NCBI GenBank assembly: GCA_035943635.1
Contig: DASZBX010000024.1
Span: forward strand, 22,401-86,400
DNA: 64,000 nt
Direction of reading: 5' to 3'
Source: DASZBX01 sp035943635
Lineage (GTDB): Bacteria > Actinomycetota > Actinomycetes > Streptomycetales > Catenulisporaceae
The stretch's first letter is position 1. Each line of letters starts with the position of its first letter. Positions 63,722 through 64,000 of this stretch are shown piece after piece. The notes beneath the pieces are model-generated. The model did not search any database, was not told the DNA's origin, and was given only the letters and a program-made list of their open reading frames with translations. Both the position numbers and the translations under genes were made by a program.

Positions 63722-64000
63722 TCTCCGAGTGCCCAGCGCGAGCCGGTGCACGAGAAGGAGCCGAATTCAGGGCTTCGAAGCCGGGTGGAAATCGCGGTCG
63801 AGAATCTCTGGTAAGGTTTGGACTACCGCGAAGGAAACAACGCGGAAAACAAAAACTAAAAGACCCTGGCGGTCGCTCTGGTAGTTCCCGCCTCGTGTGT
63901 TTGTTTCTTGAGAACTCAACAGTGTGTCGAACTTATTGTTTACGATGCCATTTGTTGTAATTCAATGGCTGATTGCCCGGATCCTGGTGGCTCCCGTCAC
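63722..64000 (+). ncRNA. 5' leader of an rRNA operon (16S beyond window)
   Basis: The 63905-63926 stretch TTCTTGAGAACTCAACAG is the conserved leader motif preceding 16S in Streptomyces and relatives. CTCTGGTAAGGT (-10-like TAAGGT, 63812-63817) recalls a second Streptomyces rrn promoter. DNA here is AT-richer than the rest of the window. No 16S start (GAGTTTGATC) is reached, so rrs should begin within a few hundred bases outside. Confidence 0.75.

Overview
The window is 64 kb of very GC-rich DNA with frequent GTG starts, many 1-4 base stop/start overlaps and hairpin terminators lacking U-tracts. Gene content (sucD, DUF6350, purN-purH, DUF3017, an afsQ1-afsQ2-sigQ locus, a Streptomyces-like rRNA leader) points to a chromosomal core segment of a filamentous-type actinomycete (Streptomyces or Catenulispora-like order). 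I cannot fix the genus. There is no sign of phage, plasmid or CRISPR. Accessory signals are small: one MITE-like element, one decayed MFS gene, and one lower-GC ATPase fragment.

Layout. 1-9.6 kb: end of sucD, a DUF6350 membrane protein that runs into the opposite-strand RDD gene, two RDD proteins, a DUF2752/proline-rich membrane pair, then purN-purH and folD. 9.5-18.2 kb: a giant glgB with a ~400-residue repeat tail, a Cys-cluster microprotein, LapA-like and DUF3017 proteins, icd, a zinc-ribbon membrane protein and mdh. 18.3-30.8 kb: DUF885 hydrolase, septum-type anchored protein, CNNM/CBS protein, trpS, 2H phosphoesterase, YihY/BrkB protein ending in a 210-bp inverted-repeat element, a beta-phosphoglucomutase/GH65 phosphorylase pair, a lysozyme-lectin and YccF. 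30.9-35.3 kb: AAA ATPase fragment and sdhCDAB. 35.7-48.1 kb: M20 hydrolase, BMP-type nucleoside ABC transporter with cdd, two paralogous anchored proteins, deoA and add. 48.3-49.7 kb: MFS pseudogene facing a MarR gene across a perfect palindrome. 49.8-53.6 kb: afsQ two-component/lipoprotein operon divergent from sigQ. 53.7-63.6 kb: membrane and secreted proteins, deoC with two aldehyde dehydrogenase genes, a PH-domain protein, a phosphohexomutase, purine nucleoside phosphorylase and an MFS transporter. 63.7-64 kb: rRNA operon promoter and leader; 16S must start just beyond the window.

How it works together. TCA-cycle genes (sucD, icd, mdh, sdhCDAB) and one-carbon/purine synthesis (purN, purH, folD) form the core. 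A dispersed nucleoside-salvage set covers uptake (BMP/ABC), deamination (cdd, add), phosphorolysis (deoA, punA), possible pentose-phosphate isomerisation (phosphohexomutase) and deoxyribose-5-phosphate cleavage with acetaldehyde oxidation (deoC, ALDH).

Most notable: the glgB repeat tail; the MITE that supplies a stop codon; the MFS deletion beside an intact operator; a recurrent TANNNT-6/8 nt-start pattern at eight genes suggesting leaderless mRNAs; two candidate AfsQ1 boxes; and an aldehyde dehydrogenase half-protein without catalytic residues. I found no obviously new multi-gene system.
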